Shown: positions 1 through 12,913 of the stretch, piece by piece
Numbering within the stretch: the stretch's first letter is position 1
Layout of the letters: each line of letters opens with the position of its first letter
From: Metaphire vulgaris
Lineage: Eukaryota > Annelida > Clitellata > Crassiclitellata > Megascolecidae
Reading direction: 5' to 3'
DNA: 64,000 nt
Assembly (NCBI GenBank): GCA_018105865.1
Contig: CM030834.1
Location: forward strand, 1,199,834-1,263,833
Made by a program: the position numbers and the translations under genes
The notes under the pieces: model-generated
What the model was told of the DNA's origin: nothing
The model's database searches: none
The model's input: only the letters and a program-made list of their open reading frames with translations

Positions 1-226
1 CTACTGTTACTGCCACAAAAAGACCGGAATAAATACAATTATATTAGAATGATCATCGTAGGAAAGAAGACACTGATTTGAATTAATATAAATGATAAGT
101 AGTATCAAAATCACAGCATGCTTCTAACTCTAACATTTGAATTACATTGATGACTCTCTGATGGAATAAAACTGAGATTAATTATAAGCAACTGACAATT
201 TGCAATTATAGCAACGAAATGAAATA

Positions 227-401
227 CAGTAGAACCTTGTTATATCGAACTTGCTTATATCGAAATCACGTTTATATCGAAGTTTGAGCGCCCGTCCCGC
301 CAAAACAGTGTTAATGATACAGGAATCGGATATATCAAACCTCGGTTATATCGAAGCATTTATCACGGTCCTTTGAACTTCGATATAACGAGGTTCTACT
401 G
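227..401. mobile_element. pogo/Tigger-like MITE, 175 bp
   Basis: Terminal inverted repeats CAGTAGAACCTTGTTATATC and its near-complement at the right end (about 23 bp, one mismatch), flanked by TA on both sides. The inside repeats TATATCGAA-type words. No coding capacity. The ends resemble pogo/Tigger elements; assignment is by end sequence only. Confidence 0.78.
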
Positions 402-610
402 TACAAGATATCTAAGTCAAAGACAGTGCAATGATTACACACAAATAAATACACTAACTACTGCTAAAACAAAAATGCATTTGATCACTAAGTCGATGGA
501 GTCTAGTCTAATATGCAGGGAAAATATTACCAGTGAAAAAAACCCAGTGAAATATTAACTCCTATTCATCACTTAACCTAATTGTCTACTGCTAGTCAGT
601 AGTTTTCGTT

Positions 611-612
<2 letters not shown>

Positions 613-653
<41 letters not shown>
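613..653. repeat. (CA)n microsatellite
   Basis: About 20 uninterrupted CA units. Confidence 0.95.
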
Positions 654-658
<5 letters not shown>

Positions 659-1844
659 TAGATATTTTCTATTGTGTTTCCAAAGACTCTTTATGCCTAG
701 TACACAAAAGCAAAGAACAACGTGATGCAAATCAAACGTTAAAAAACAAGCAAGCCAATGTTTAATATCAACAGAACAATAGGGCAGAATTTATACAATT
801 AAAATAATATAAGACAACATACAATTTGGCATACTATGGGCTATTCCTGCGATAATAGAACAATGATTTTTCGAAAAGAAAGACATCCCAGTCGGATATA
901 TCAGAATCCAAAGAGAGCATAAACCTCTGCTTGGCACAACCTTCAAGCTTCACGTCCTTAAATTAAGCTGCCAGTCTAAGTTGTTAATAGTCAACAATAC
1001 AAAGTATCCAAATCACTTTACAATTTAGACTGCACTACGATACAAAAAGCTCTATTGACAAAAAATATCATAGCATCAATTATTAATTACTCGACATCAA
1101 TTTACTCTGATGAAGACAACGATGCAAACAAGGAAAATATTCGACTATAAGAGAACCAAAGTAATGCCTTTCAGAATTGTACAAACAATAGGTCTATTCA
1201 TGACATTAAAAACATTTCAGCTGTAATCCTTGAATACAATACACAAAAAACTACCACCTCAATTCGTAATATAAAGCAGATCACAAGACTGTAGCAACAA
1301 ACGACAATAATGCCACAAGCCTGACCTATGTGCCTATGTTGTACAATCACCATTTTGAAAGAACACGTGCATTTACAATTGCAGTTAAGAATATTGCTAC
1401 GTGCGGTTAACAGGAGTGAAATCAGGCAGCAAAACATGAAATTACTGCACAAAAATAAACATTGGTGATTTACTCAACAAAAAGGTTAGATAAAAGAAAA
1501 TGTAACTGAATGAAAATCTCACAAGGACTCACGAAATCACGACAGAATTTGCGTCACAAACGAGTCACTTTGAGCAAATGGTCAATTAAAATTTATGAAC
1601 AGTCAACAAAAAGAAAACAGAACAATCGAATTCAAATGCAAAATCAAGCTGCATAATGATTCAACATTTTACAATCAAGATCAAACACAAGATTATGTCA
1701 GTCCACGATTAATACAAGTTTACCCACAAGAATCCAGCTTTGCCTAGGATTTCACAAAAACTGTCATAAATCAATGATTTTGTCATTCTTGGTCCATCCA
1801 GTCTTTTCCATAACAGTCATAGGCGTGGTATTCAAGGCATCGGT

Positions 1845-2974
1845 GCTGGCACGACATCGGTCCCTCCTATCTGACGTCCAAACTCCAGAGATCCGCAGAC
1901 ATAGACAGTAGAAGGCGTCTGCGATCTGGATCCACTGGAGCACACCTCATGCCGCACACTAGAGATGTGCGGGTATACCCGTGCCCGCGGGTATGGGTAG
2001 GGCACACATTTTACGGGTACAGGTTGGGTACGGGTATAGCGCTACAGGTACAGGTACACCGTTTTTACCCGTAAAACATGATGTTTTCATTTCTCACTAC
2101 TATAGCAAATTAGCAATGCAGTAATAGAAAAAATATTATTGAGTAAAGTGTATTAGTGTAACTTGTATATTGCGTTCAGTTCATCAGTAAAGTAGCAAAC
2201 ATAATCAACCGTAAAATCATTGTAATGATGTCCTGCAGTGATAATGTTCCTTTGGTTAAATCGTTTTGTTGTTTAACTTAAGCTCCAATGCCTTCTCATA
2301 GCTAAACTATATCTACTAAATAATTTAAACAGGCCCATCGAGTCTTCTAGTCCTTGTCGGAGTCTAGACTCTAGTCCTTGTCGGACATTCATGTAGGCTT
2401 AGGATAGCTGACTAGCTGTATTACACAATGTTACCAATCAGTAGTCCGGTAGCCCAGAGAGAACCCGAGCCTACTATTTGCCAAGTGGATTACCCTGATT
2501 CCTGAGTCCTAGATCTGTCCTAATCTAAACATGTGCTTCCTTAAAAAAATTCTTGTCAACACATGACATGTTTAAAAAATATACCCTGTTTTCATTAATA
2601 CATTAATGTTGTTGCCTCTCTACAGTCTCTAGGGAACGGGATACAGGTCCTTGTACCCATACCTGCGGGTACGGGTAGGGAAGTTTTACATGGGTACGGG
2701 TAGGGTAGGCATTTTTCTGACCCAGCACATCTCTACCGCACACATGCCTTGCCACTGCCAGTGACCGCACCTTTCTGGTTACCGCAGCAAAATCCTGGAA
2801 TCGCCACCCCATCAGCGTTCAAACATCACCTTCTCTGGAAATATTTAAAAAGCAACTACAGACTTGGCTGTTCGAGATCAGCTATTCTGTTAAATCCTGA
2901 CCTACCAACCATGAACTATGTAATGTGCTCAAACAGTCCTCCTAAGACAATTTACCACATAGATCTTAACTTTC

Positions 2975-2977
<3 letters not shown>
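1845..2977 (+). mobile_element. LINE 3' fragment (CR1/L2-like), split by a hAT element
   Basis: The plus-strand reading YLTSKLQRSADIDSRRRLRS resembles the C-terminal end of CR1/L2-type ORF2 and aligns with the copy at 10235-10650 ([21 protein letters not shown]). Removing the hAT (1960-2735) and one target duplication joins the two parts in one open frame. It ends in an (AAT)n tail at about 2977-3007. Confidence 0.75.
1960..2735. mobile_element. hAT-type non-autonomous element, 776 bp, 8-bp TSD
   Basis: Ends TAGAGATGTGC and GCACATCTCTA are inverted. Exact 8-bp duplications CCGCACAC lie at 1952-1959 and 2736-2743. Both subterminal regions are rich in GGGTA/CGGGTA words. No open frame was found inside. 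The 8-bp duplication and short TIR fit hAT. Confidence 0.9.

Positions 2978-3007
<30 letters not shown>
2977..3007. repeat. (AAT)n tail of LINE
   Basis: Ten AAT units directly after the LINE 3' end, only 10 bp from the stop codon of the gene on the other strand. Confidence 0.9.
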
Positions 3008-3009
<2 letters not shown>

Positions 3010-3016
3010 CTTTTGT

Positions 3017-3250
3017 TTAATCGTTTTCTAACTTTTTCTTGAAAAGATCATAGAGTTTTTGTGAATAACAATGCAGCATTTCAACCATTCTCGGGTCAGT
3101 CGCTAAACTTTGCACATTTGCCGATGGTGCTGGCGCAATATCAACTGCTTGCATCAGTTGATCTTTCGCCTCACAGATCGTCTCGCGAAGAAGTTTCAAT
3201 GCGCGATCATGGCTATTCGTTGCGTCGTCGTATAATGAATCATTACTTAA
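3017..3250 (-). CDS. WDR62/MAPKBP1-like exon 32 (last coding exon)
   Basis: 77 residues and TAA. Ends [20 protein letters not shown] plus END. This matches the conserved LL..YS..L...... end of WDR62/MAPKBP1, the region known for self-association. Acceptor AACAG|TTA. No AATAAA is visible close behind the stop, and a LINE tail begins only 10 bp further on. Confidence 0.92.
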   Translation of the reverse strand, partial: LSNDSLYDDATNSHDRALKLLRETICEAKDQLMQAVDIAPAPSANVQSLATDPRMVEMLHCYSQKLYDLFKKKLEND

Positions 3251-6200
3251 CTGTTTAAAATAAAAACACAAAATGATTAGAAAAATATTGAAAAGCGCAA
3301 GAAATACCTACAATCATATTGTCGATATATCAACCATTTATTTAATAGCCAGTCAAAATCCCTGCTACAACTTCACGTATGCAGAACGGTGATAAAGGCT
3401 TTAAAAATCTTCCTACTTGAGTATACATCTGTCTGGCTTTCGTCACAGCTTCTGTCAATTCAGAGGCGACTTGTGCGCACTGTTTTTCTGTATCATCTGT
3501 TGAAATAAATCATAGGCCTACATTTAGAAGTTGTGCATGAACTGAGCACTCATTTTGAAAGCATCGTTCAACAATCCAATGGAAGATTGGAAAACTTGTA
3601 TAAACATTTTAAAAGATGAAAACCAGAGTCAGTGTAAAAATGAAGTCATTCTATTTAGCAACATTGGCATCATTTAAAAAAATCTTCAATTACAGAGAGA
3701 TGGGAATATGATAAATTCAATCAACTACATGACCTAGTTACAGGAATGCAGTCAGTTTACAGACAATTCAACATGTAAGTGACATAAGCATGCTTCAACA
3801 TCAAAATTTCTAATATACAGGGAGTTCCAGTACAATCAAAGACAGCACTGAACAATATGTGCAGAAAGTATCTATGCATACACAAGACAACTGTGTTCTT
3901 GTTACTGATCTTCATTATATTAAACCAGAGGGATCATCACATTATCAGATGTTGTTGTATCCATCTAATTTACAATGGATAAGACACTGGAACCATCACT
4001 AGGTGTCACTATCGAGGGGATGCTACTGTACCTGGTGTAATAATAATGAGACTCTACTGTATTGTATATAAACCACAAGAATCAGATACTGAGAGTATCC
4101 AAGAAGTACTTACCGTACAAGTCAGAAGACAATGCTTTCATACAATTACTGCAATAAGAAAAAATAACATGATACAATTTCAATCAGCTGCAAAACAACC
4201 ATAAAAGTGATTTGTTTTTAACCAATCTTCTTTGATCGAAATAATCAAAACTGCACAAATACTAATTTTAATTGTAAGCGTAGTTAGTTAGTTAATATGC
4301 CAACTTATATAGTGCTATAGTCATAGCAGGCCAAGATCAAGAGCACTTTACACATTGCACTTAAATGACGTGCTAAACAAGTGAGTTTCTAGTCTCGTAG
4401 CGAACAATTCAAGATTAGTAGATGACTTATTGATTCTATTGGATTTCTGATTACTGCATTAAAATCAAATACCAAATCAAAAATTTGGAAATTTTATGCA
4501 CATCAATCACAGGCATGATAATGATGATTACAAATTGATTAACTTCTAACTATCATGCCACATCATTCCTACGATTCCCCTCACAAACACAATTTTCACT
4601 AACTGAGCACCCAAAAAAATGCATTACCTGTTGGCGCTTATCATCCAGGATTGTGAACCATGAGGTAAAGTGCTGTCAACTGTTCCCATAGTGTCTGGCT
4701 CACCTTCCTTTGGAATGTCATCATCATCATCTGATAACTGCTGAAGCTGCTGTGTGTGCAACACCTCCAAAGAACTGTTGTTGGCCGAAGAGGCAGGAAC
4801 ACAGCCTACCCCCCGTCTCTGGCTAATGGATGCCGGTTCATTCGCTTGAAAGGAAGGCCGCGGAAGTGTTGCCACATTCGCACCCGACGACGTGCTTTGA
4901 GAACGCAAATAAGGCGAATACTCGTTTGGCTGAGAAGCGCGCCGTTCTGTTTGATTCGTTGGACGCCACTGCTCCGGCGTTCCGTCAAACGCCGACGTCT
5001 CTAAACTCGTTTTCTCCAGAGGCGAGAATTTCAAAGTCTTCTGCGATAGTCTTTCTTTGTGTTTCTTTCCTCGAAGCTCCTCGTTGTCGTGATACTCGGC
5101 CTCACCGATGATGACATCGCTACAAGGCTTCTCCGCTGCGTCGATTTCTCGGGCGTCGGTTCCTTTTCCCTGGTGTTCTGTTCCCACTGCTGCTGCATCT
5201 GCTGCGCCTTCTTGACCCAGGTCGTCTTAGAGTCCTTTTCCGATGACAGGAGCATCTTAAATGGAGAGGATCTCCCTAACGCTGCCCCACCACATTTTCC
5301 CTGAGAACCGCTTGAAGAAGATGTCAACTGATTTCCAGTGCTACCAGTCCTGGCACTTACTGTCACAGTCCCCCCACTAGTGTAGCTTGTTGACGCTGAA
5401 GCCTCAACAGTTTCTGGTCTAAATGTCAGCAACGTGGTTGCACCAGATTCCAGGGAGGTGGACTGGCCGCGCGTTGCCTCTCCCGTTGCCTGTGGGTCAG
5501 CTGGCAAGAATCTCCGATGACCGAACCCATGGTGGTCATCGCTTGGACCGACCGAATGCGGTCTTGGCGGACTCACGCGCCGATTAATCTGAACAATTTT
5601 TGGCGAAGAAACTGCCTGAGACTTTTCTTCAGCAATGCCAGCACTTGCATTGACAACAGTTGTGGATTTCTTGACCGTGGCAATCGTCAATCTACCAAGA
5701 GTGGCCGTAGATTTTGCCGCTGTGAACGGTAACTTTGCATCCGATCGCTTGTTTGGATAATCCGATTCTCGAACCGGAATATCAAAAGGACTAACATCAT
5801 CATTTTTGCAATTTGGAATGCCAGTGCTCAAATCGAGTTTCACTTGCTGATCCCTCTCGAAAACGACAGTTTTTGTGCGTGAAAGTGGTATTTCTGGAGC
5901 CCCAGAAGGCCTGTTTGTCGACGATTTAATTAGAAATGAACTAGGCGTTGATGCTGGAACATCTGCAGCTGATGAAGGAAGAAATACTGAATCTCTGTCT
6001 GAACTTTTATCCAAAATTCCACAAGGCATAGACATCGACATCATCGACGAACCGAAGTGACTAGAATCTGAATAACTCGACAGAAAAGGTTTTGATTTTG
6101 TCTCGTTATCAACCTCAAGCACTGGACTGAACTGTCGTGCCATCGTAACTGTAATAACCCTGTCTTTCACTGCGTGCTTACTCGTCGCGCTAATACCGCT

Positions 6201-9200
6201 GTCACCTACAGGTTCGCCCGCATCTGACAAGTTTGGAGCCGACTGGTATTTGTCGTTCTGAGGCAAAGGCGCCGATTTTCTCGAAGCGGTGCGGCTCGGG
6301 TTGGCATCCGCTGCGCTGAGTTTAGCCATGGAACTCTCCGTCTGCATTCTGTACGACTGCGTCCTGCCGACGGGTTTACGCTTCTGCTGTGAAGACAAAG
6401 AGGACGAACTTGAATCGGGCTCGCAGGGAAGATTTTGCGAAGAACCAGGCTGCAGTGATCTCGCAACAACGCCGGCCGAACTCGCAACTGCCGAATTGGC
6501 CGACTGACGAACTGGCCGGCCCTTCATCTTAGGCAGAGTGGCGTACGTGACAGCATCTCCCTTTGTCTCTTGTTTCCCGGCTAGAAAAGACAATCAACGA
6601 TATGAAAATGGAACAAATTTCATCCCTCTGAAAGCCAACACCAAACCTAATCAATAAAATTTATTCTTGTGTTCACGGTCCTGCATTTGCCAATTATCAA
6701 TTTGTATTATTTATTAATGTTAGTTAAATTACCAAAAAATTGAAGCCTGTATTTTTTCCTACTACAAAAATGTCCACCTCAAATGAAGTTGATAAGCCCA
6801 AACTGAATCTTGTGAAGAACATCCCCATTAAAGTACCAAACAGAAAAATTCACATTCAATATCCATTCAATATCCATAATAGATCAAAGAAACTATTTGA
6901 TAATAAAGTGAACATATAACAAGATCTTTGCCCAATATTTAATTAAGACTGAATAGAAATTGTTGCTAACATTCGATATTTGAAGATTGTCAACTAAGAA
7001 AATATCTGGCAAAAAGGAAAATCTGGCCAAAAGTTGGCTTTAAAGAGAAAGTTATGAAAATCAGTTCAATCTTTTTCACTCTCAATATTTTACAGTGCAG
7101 ATCACACTTTTGAATGAATTTTCAAAGCAAATCACGTTTGTCATGGTCAATATTTATATCTTAATTCACACTCAACACAGTGTACCATTAAATTGGCTAC
7201 AAAAATATGTCCTGAAACAAATCAGCCCATAAAAGAACATGAACATGAAAAGCATATCTCTCAAATTTCACAGCTATCCACAAACATTTTGTGAGTATTA
7301 AAATTTAGGGATTACCTGTGCCAAACATACATATTTTGGCACAAATGGCAAATTTGACATGAACATTGGTCTCTGACAATCAACTTTAATTAGTAACTTC
7401 AACAAAGATCAGTTATAAATTTTAGAACATGCACAGGAATTACAAGAGATGTGAAAATTAAAAACACATATAATTGAAAGAAGGAAATGTGAAATGGGAA
7501 AACACAAATATCTGAAAGGTTTCTCTAGTGTTAGATAATTACAATGAATTTACCAAAAGCAACATTTGACAACAGAATACCGAGTCAATTCTAAGCAAAT
7601 GATTAGTATGCATATCATATAAAATATAACTAACAATAATTGGAAAATCCATAAAAAGCAACCAGATTCATTGTATTTTAACGACCACAAACTGAACAGA
7701 CAAACTAGCAGCATTTGAATAATGTCAATTTTTAGCAAGAGAACACATAATGAATAAACCTAACTGCTGATCAGCCATATTGAGCTGACCAAAATGCTGA
7801 AATAGTTAGCAAAATATCCGCCTATCAGAAACCTACCAAGAAACTCATTTTCCGAAAACCATACACAATATCTTATCTGGTATCACCACAGTCCACTATT
7901 TTAATCGCCTTAATGCACTCTGTTTATTCTGAACCTTCCCTTCAGCACAACGCATTTGCAGACTCTGCCGGTGCTGGGCACTGACCCTTCCAAGTTGGGA
8001 AATATGCAAAATTGTAAAGTAAAGAAAGAAACAAACAAACAATCCAAGTTATTTTCAGTCCAATGCATCATTCATTACCAGAGCAGCACCAAAGACTAAG
8101 CAGACTTTGACCATCTGTTATTCCATAAAGTTCTGGCACCCTATAGTTATTTATAGCCACAAATAATCATAAACAGCTTAAGGCAATAATAGCTTTGCGG
8201 ACTCTGCAAACTATCGCGCAAACCGTTAGTCAAAAAAACTGAATCTCAGCAGCAGAAATCCATGTTCTTGCTTATACATGGCAAAATCAATTTTAATAGT
8301 TTCACTACAGGAAATAAAACATTCCAGTAAGCTGGAAGTTATGTAGTAATATCACATCAGTATATATAAAAATTTAGGGAGACATACACACACACACACG
8401 CACAGTTGCACACACACATGCAGAGATATTCAAACACAATTGTGCAATCGCATCACCTTTCGGCATTGGTATACGACTGCTCGATGAAGGAGTGTCAGAT
8501 AACTGACGTACAATGGAATGCTTCTGAGTCTCAGTACGAGCAGACTGCACTGGGGATACGCTAGTGCAACAAGACTCTGTTCAAACAAGTGCGAGAAAAT
8601 ACACAATTCACGGTTTAGACAGATATCATAATTCCAACATACACAAGATGGTTCAGTGTCTATTCTTGAATTCTACAGCTAGACATTACAGCAATGGGCC
8701 AAATCAGACATGTTTGATTCTGCTTACAAGAACATAACTCAATGGTTTCATCTGAGACTGTACTTAAAATTACAGTCTTAACAGTTTTCTCCGTTAATTG
8801 CGACATTAACCAAACCTGATCTTATTCTGCAAAAATTTAAACGTGATTAGACTGGCTTACAACCGAATTAAGATAAATATAAAATATTGAGGCAATTTAG
8901 ACAGCTCAGTTGAAACCATAGAGAATCCACAGAGTCACAGACAGCTCAGAGAAAAAAGCAAAGCAATAAATAAGGGAAAAAAATTATGCAAAGCACGATG
9001 ATTTGCCACAGGAGTGTGTACCAGTAATTGTAAGTTCTGATAAATATAAAGCGGACGCAATGTGTTGCACACCACATAGCACCATAAGCCATAACAACAC
9101 ATCGACAAAGCACTGCAGAAAGGAAGCTACCGGGCGTCTTACACAGAAGCGACAAAGTTGGAGTCTTAGACCGGTTCGGTTGGGACGGAACCGAGGTAGT

Positions 9201-9721
9201 AGGACCGAGAACCGAACCAGAAACATCATACATCGACTTCCACTTTCGAGGCAGACTCTCCTTTATGGTACTACTACCAGTGTTCCCTTTTTTGGAACTC
9301 CTTTCTGTGGTCAATGCTTTAACCATCAGCAACAAATTTAACATAACCAAAAGATGATCAACTGAATTCAACAATAAAACAATGACACAACCAGATAGCA
9401 TCTGGCTTGCTATTCATGATAATGCCTATCAAATTGCTATCATAGAGAGGAAAAAGACTAATACTGTCTAATCACTAAGTTAAAATTCTGAATTCAAAGG
9501 GCCAAAACATAAAACGTGCATTTGACAGTCTCAAAGAATTTTTTTCTTTAAGCTATCTTCATTTTTTAAAATATCACCTAATATTTCTGAACACTGGCAT
9601 GAATGTTAACCACACAAATAATTTACTATGGAAAAGTAAGTCAAGATTTTAGAAAAAAATTTAAATTATTAAATTTGATCCTTTTATGAAATTCATATAT
9701 AGAATATCTTTTATAAGAAAT

Positions 9722-9769
<48 letters not shown>

Positions 9770-10646
9770 ACCCATTGTTTCACCAAATGATGTCTCATCT
9801 TACAATGACTAATATATTACCGTATTTGCACGATTATTACCCGCACACGTGTAATGTAATGTAATAGCGTTCTTATATAGTGCCTCTTCAGTCTTAATAA
9901 AAAACCCACTCCGAAGCGCTCCCGCTGCGGTATAAGTACTGTCGACATGGCAAAGCCAAAGTCAAAGTCAGAAGCACCTTAACAGCGTTGACGCCTCTGC
10001 GGATCGGACGATGATCTTTAATATCCACTCGTATGGTAAAAGGGAGTTCACCGTCCTAACGGAATCCACGTATAATCCGCATATGTGTATAACCCGCGGA
10101 AAATTACAAATTATGTTCCAACGTCCCAGCATAAGCCGCACACAAATATAACCCGCATATGCTATGATGTACGGGGCGCAGAGAGCATTGACAGTTTCAA
10201 GTTTCCAGTATAACCCGCATACGAATATACCCCACAAGGGATTGCTGAGGGACAGGCTACACTGGCTACGGATACCGGAGCGGATCGTCTTTAAAAGGTG
10301 TCAACTGACGTTCCGTGTCTTACACGACCCCTCATGTCCCAGTTATCTATCCGAGCTGATTCGGAAACCGTTAGCGTCTGACCGTCGCCTTCAATTACGT
10401 TCAAGCAGTCGTCTGGTACTGTACATTCCACCGCCGTCAAAGACTGTGAAATTCGGTGAGTGTTCTGTCATCCGTGGCAACCCCCTTCTATGGAATTCGT
10501 TGCCATACACAGTGACTTCCTCTACCTTCTTTGAACGGTTCTCAGTTGCGCTGAAGACATATTTATTCAACATTTCATTTCCATTTATGTAAAGTGCTCT
10601 TGCTTTTGGCATCTAGCTATGTTATAGCGCTATAGAAATTGTCGAG

Positions 10647-10683
<37 letters not shown>

Positions 10684-12839
10684 GGGAGGCTGCGGTTTGT
10701 AATTTCTTGCATTACCTGCGGGTAATAATTGTGCAAATACGGTATATCAAAGCCAAGGTCTCAATCCAAATGGCTTATACTATGCTAACATGTTTTATCT
10801 CTTAGCTCGACTAAGCAAGCAAAAAATGACAATTTTAACTTTAAAGCCATTTTATCTCAAGACTTTGACCTCAATCTGTCAAAGTTTACAGCACTTGGTC
10901 GGCAAGAGTAAGTCTATGTATGAGATGCAGGAGTAAAAATTACATACTGTAAATCGGTAAAACTAATTACTGATTATAAACACATACAAATAAATAACAT
11001 ATAAGCACACAAGCACACACACACACACACACACACACACATGCCTGACTAATGCTTATACTGTATAACTATGCATGGTTAACAGACCATAAAAATTTGA
11101 CCACAGTAATAAATTATCCTCACTGAAATTAAACAGGTTAAGTGGAAAGTGCAAATGGCTTCTTAACTAAGAGAGGATCATGGCTGTTCTTAACTTAACT
11201 GAACAATGAAGAGATGCAATTTCAAACAGAAACTGAACGCTCATATTTTAGTATAATGAGAAAAATGCTACACTACAGAACATAAAGACCAAGACTTCAC
11301 ATCAACTTTGAAGAGAGAAGACCATACAGAAATTTACGCATAAAGTAATAAATATTCTAAATAATTTTTCTCACAAAATTTGAAATAAATGTATATTTCA
11401 ATGCAAAAGATCCCAAATAATCACAATTGTCAAATTAAGATTCTAAGTAAATAAGAAATTCATCCATTTTCACAATTTCTGCTCTACAGCAAACAGAAAG
11501 GGCAAATTATAAATTCAAAAAAATCAAATAACCAAAAACCAAATCAAAGGATTAAAATCCCAGAAATGATTTTCATTTTGCAAAATCAATTTCAAAAATG
11601 TCAACTTAAGAATGTAAACTCTTCTTTCTGGCAGATACTCATAGTTTTTAACAGTTCCCACCATTATCCCTCACACTAATACGCTTTTTTCACGACGTCT
11701 ACTGCTAAGAGAGTGGATACCAACACTCGGTTTATCTCAGCCCACTCTCTTAAAACTCAATATTCAGCAGTAGATAATTTCAACACTGCAGCATTTACAT
11801 CTGATAAAATCTACAACACTGACAAGTCTTCCTCATACGATTTCAATTGCGACGCTGTACAACTCGGAAGACAAATACAGACATTATTGTACACTTCGCG
11901 CTAATGGCGCTCTACAAAAACCGATACAAACTGATGAAACCAGACTAAGAGCTATGAAGAAGCTGCCTAAGTACTCACTGGGTTTTGGCTCTCCTCCAAT
12001 CGATCGGCCCTGGCGCCTCGCTCCTCCTACTCCTCCTCCTCCGGCAGATCCGGTGGAACTAGAGTACCTATACTTTGGATCTCGGGCATCCTAGAAATTG
12101 AAAATCTCTCCTTCAAAAACAAATATCCTTAAAAACCATTATCTCAAGAATTATAAATTACCATGCGGTAGACTTGTTACTGAAGTCGATCTCAAAAGCT
12201 AAAAAAACCGAGGTGGAAACTGCTAGCACGGATGCCCCACCTCAGTCCCTCAGAGACGGGGGGTAGGGGCAAAATGCTGGCATCAGCACCTAAAAGTTTA
12301 AAAACTATCTTCAAATTTTAAAAAAATTCCTAATTCCTCATTTATACTCACACTCAGGTTCCTCTTTCCTTCATCAACAAACTTCACTGAGAATTCTTTT
12401 GGCATCTGCAAATAGAAAAATTACATTATAAAAATAAATAAATGAACCAGGTCAGGTCAGGTTTCGTCCTCCAGCTGTGTCCAGCTATTGACTTCTCCAT
12501 GACATCTCTCCAAAGTTCTCTGTCCTTTGCTATTTCTTCCAAAGTTATTCGGTGTCTTCCATAGTTTTTCCATTGAAATTCATCCCTGCCATGTGCAGAT
12601 CCTCTTCCAATCCGTCCACCCATCAACTTTTCTGTCTTCCATTAGATCTTCTCCCCTCTGGTTTGTAGTTGAAAATTCATTTTGGGTTTCTTATTTCATC
12701 CATTCTGAGTATGTGTCTGGTCCATCCAAATAAATAAATAAATGAAATAATTTGCAGTATTGTGTCACACAGAAATAATGGGACAGAGAGAAGAACTGAG
12801 GAATTCAAACTAGGTTACAATGAGATGATGGAAATGATG

Positions 12840-12913
<74 letters not shown>

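Larger units (their letters stand above)
1..1844. other. 3' flank of gene 1, no coding signal
   Basis: AT-rich sequence downstream of the WDR62/MAPKBP1-like stop. Apart from a pogo-like MITE (227-401) and a CA microsatellite (about 613-653), I see no exon-like segment or RNA gene. Part of it may be 3' UTR, but no AATAAA ties it to the gene. Confidence 0.5.
9305..11978. other. Intron 26, with DNA element and microsatellites
   Basis: Holds a (TA)n tract (9724-9768), the TACCGTATTT-ended element (9818-10744) and a (CA)n tract (about 11013-11041). The stretch 11640-11905 has somewhat higher GC and an open plus frame of 63 codons that I could not assign. Confidence 0.5.

Noticed and set aside
4806..5304. 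Several overlapping frames opposite exon 29
   Set aside because: Shadow frames caused by the GC-rich coding sequence of the minus-strand exon.
11713..11904. 63-codon plus-strand open frame with somewhat raised GC
   Set aside because: No recognised motif, no matching splice context and no neighbours on the plus strand. It lies in an intron of the minus-strand gene, so it stays unassigned.
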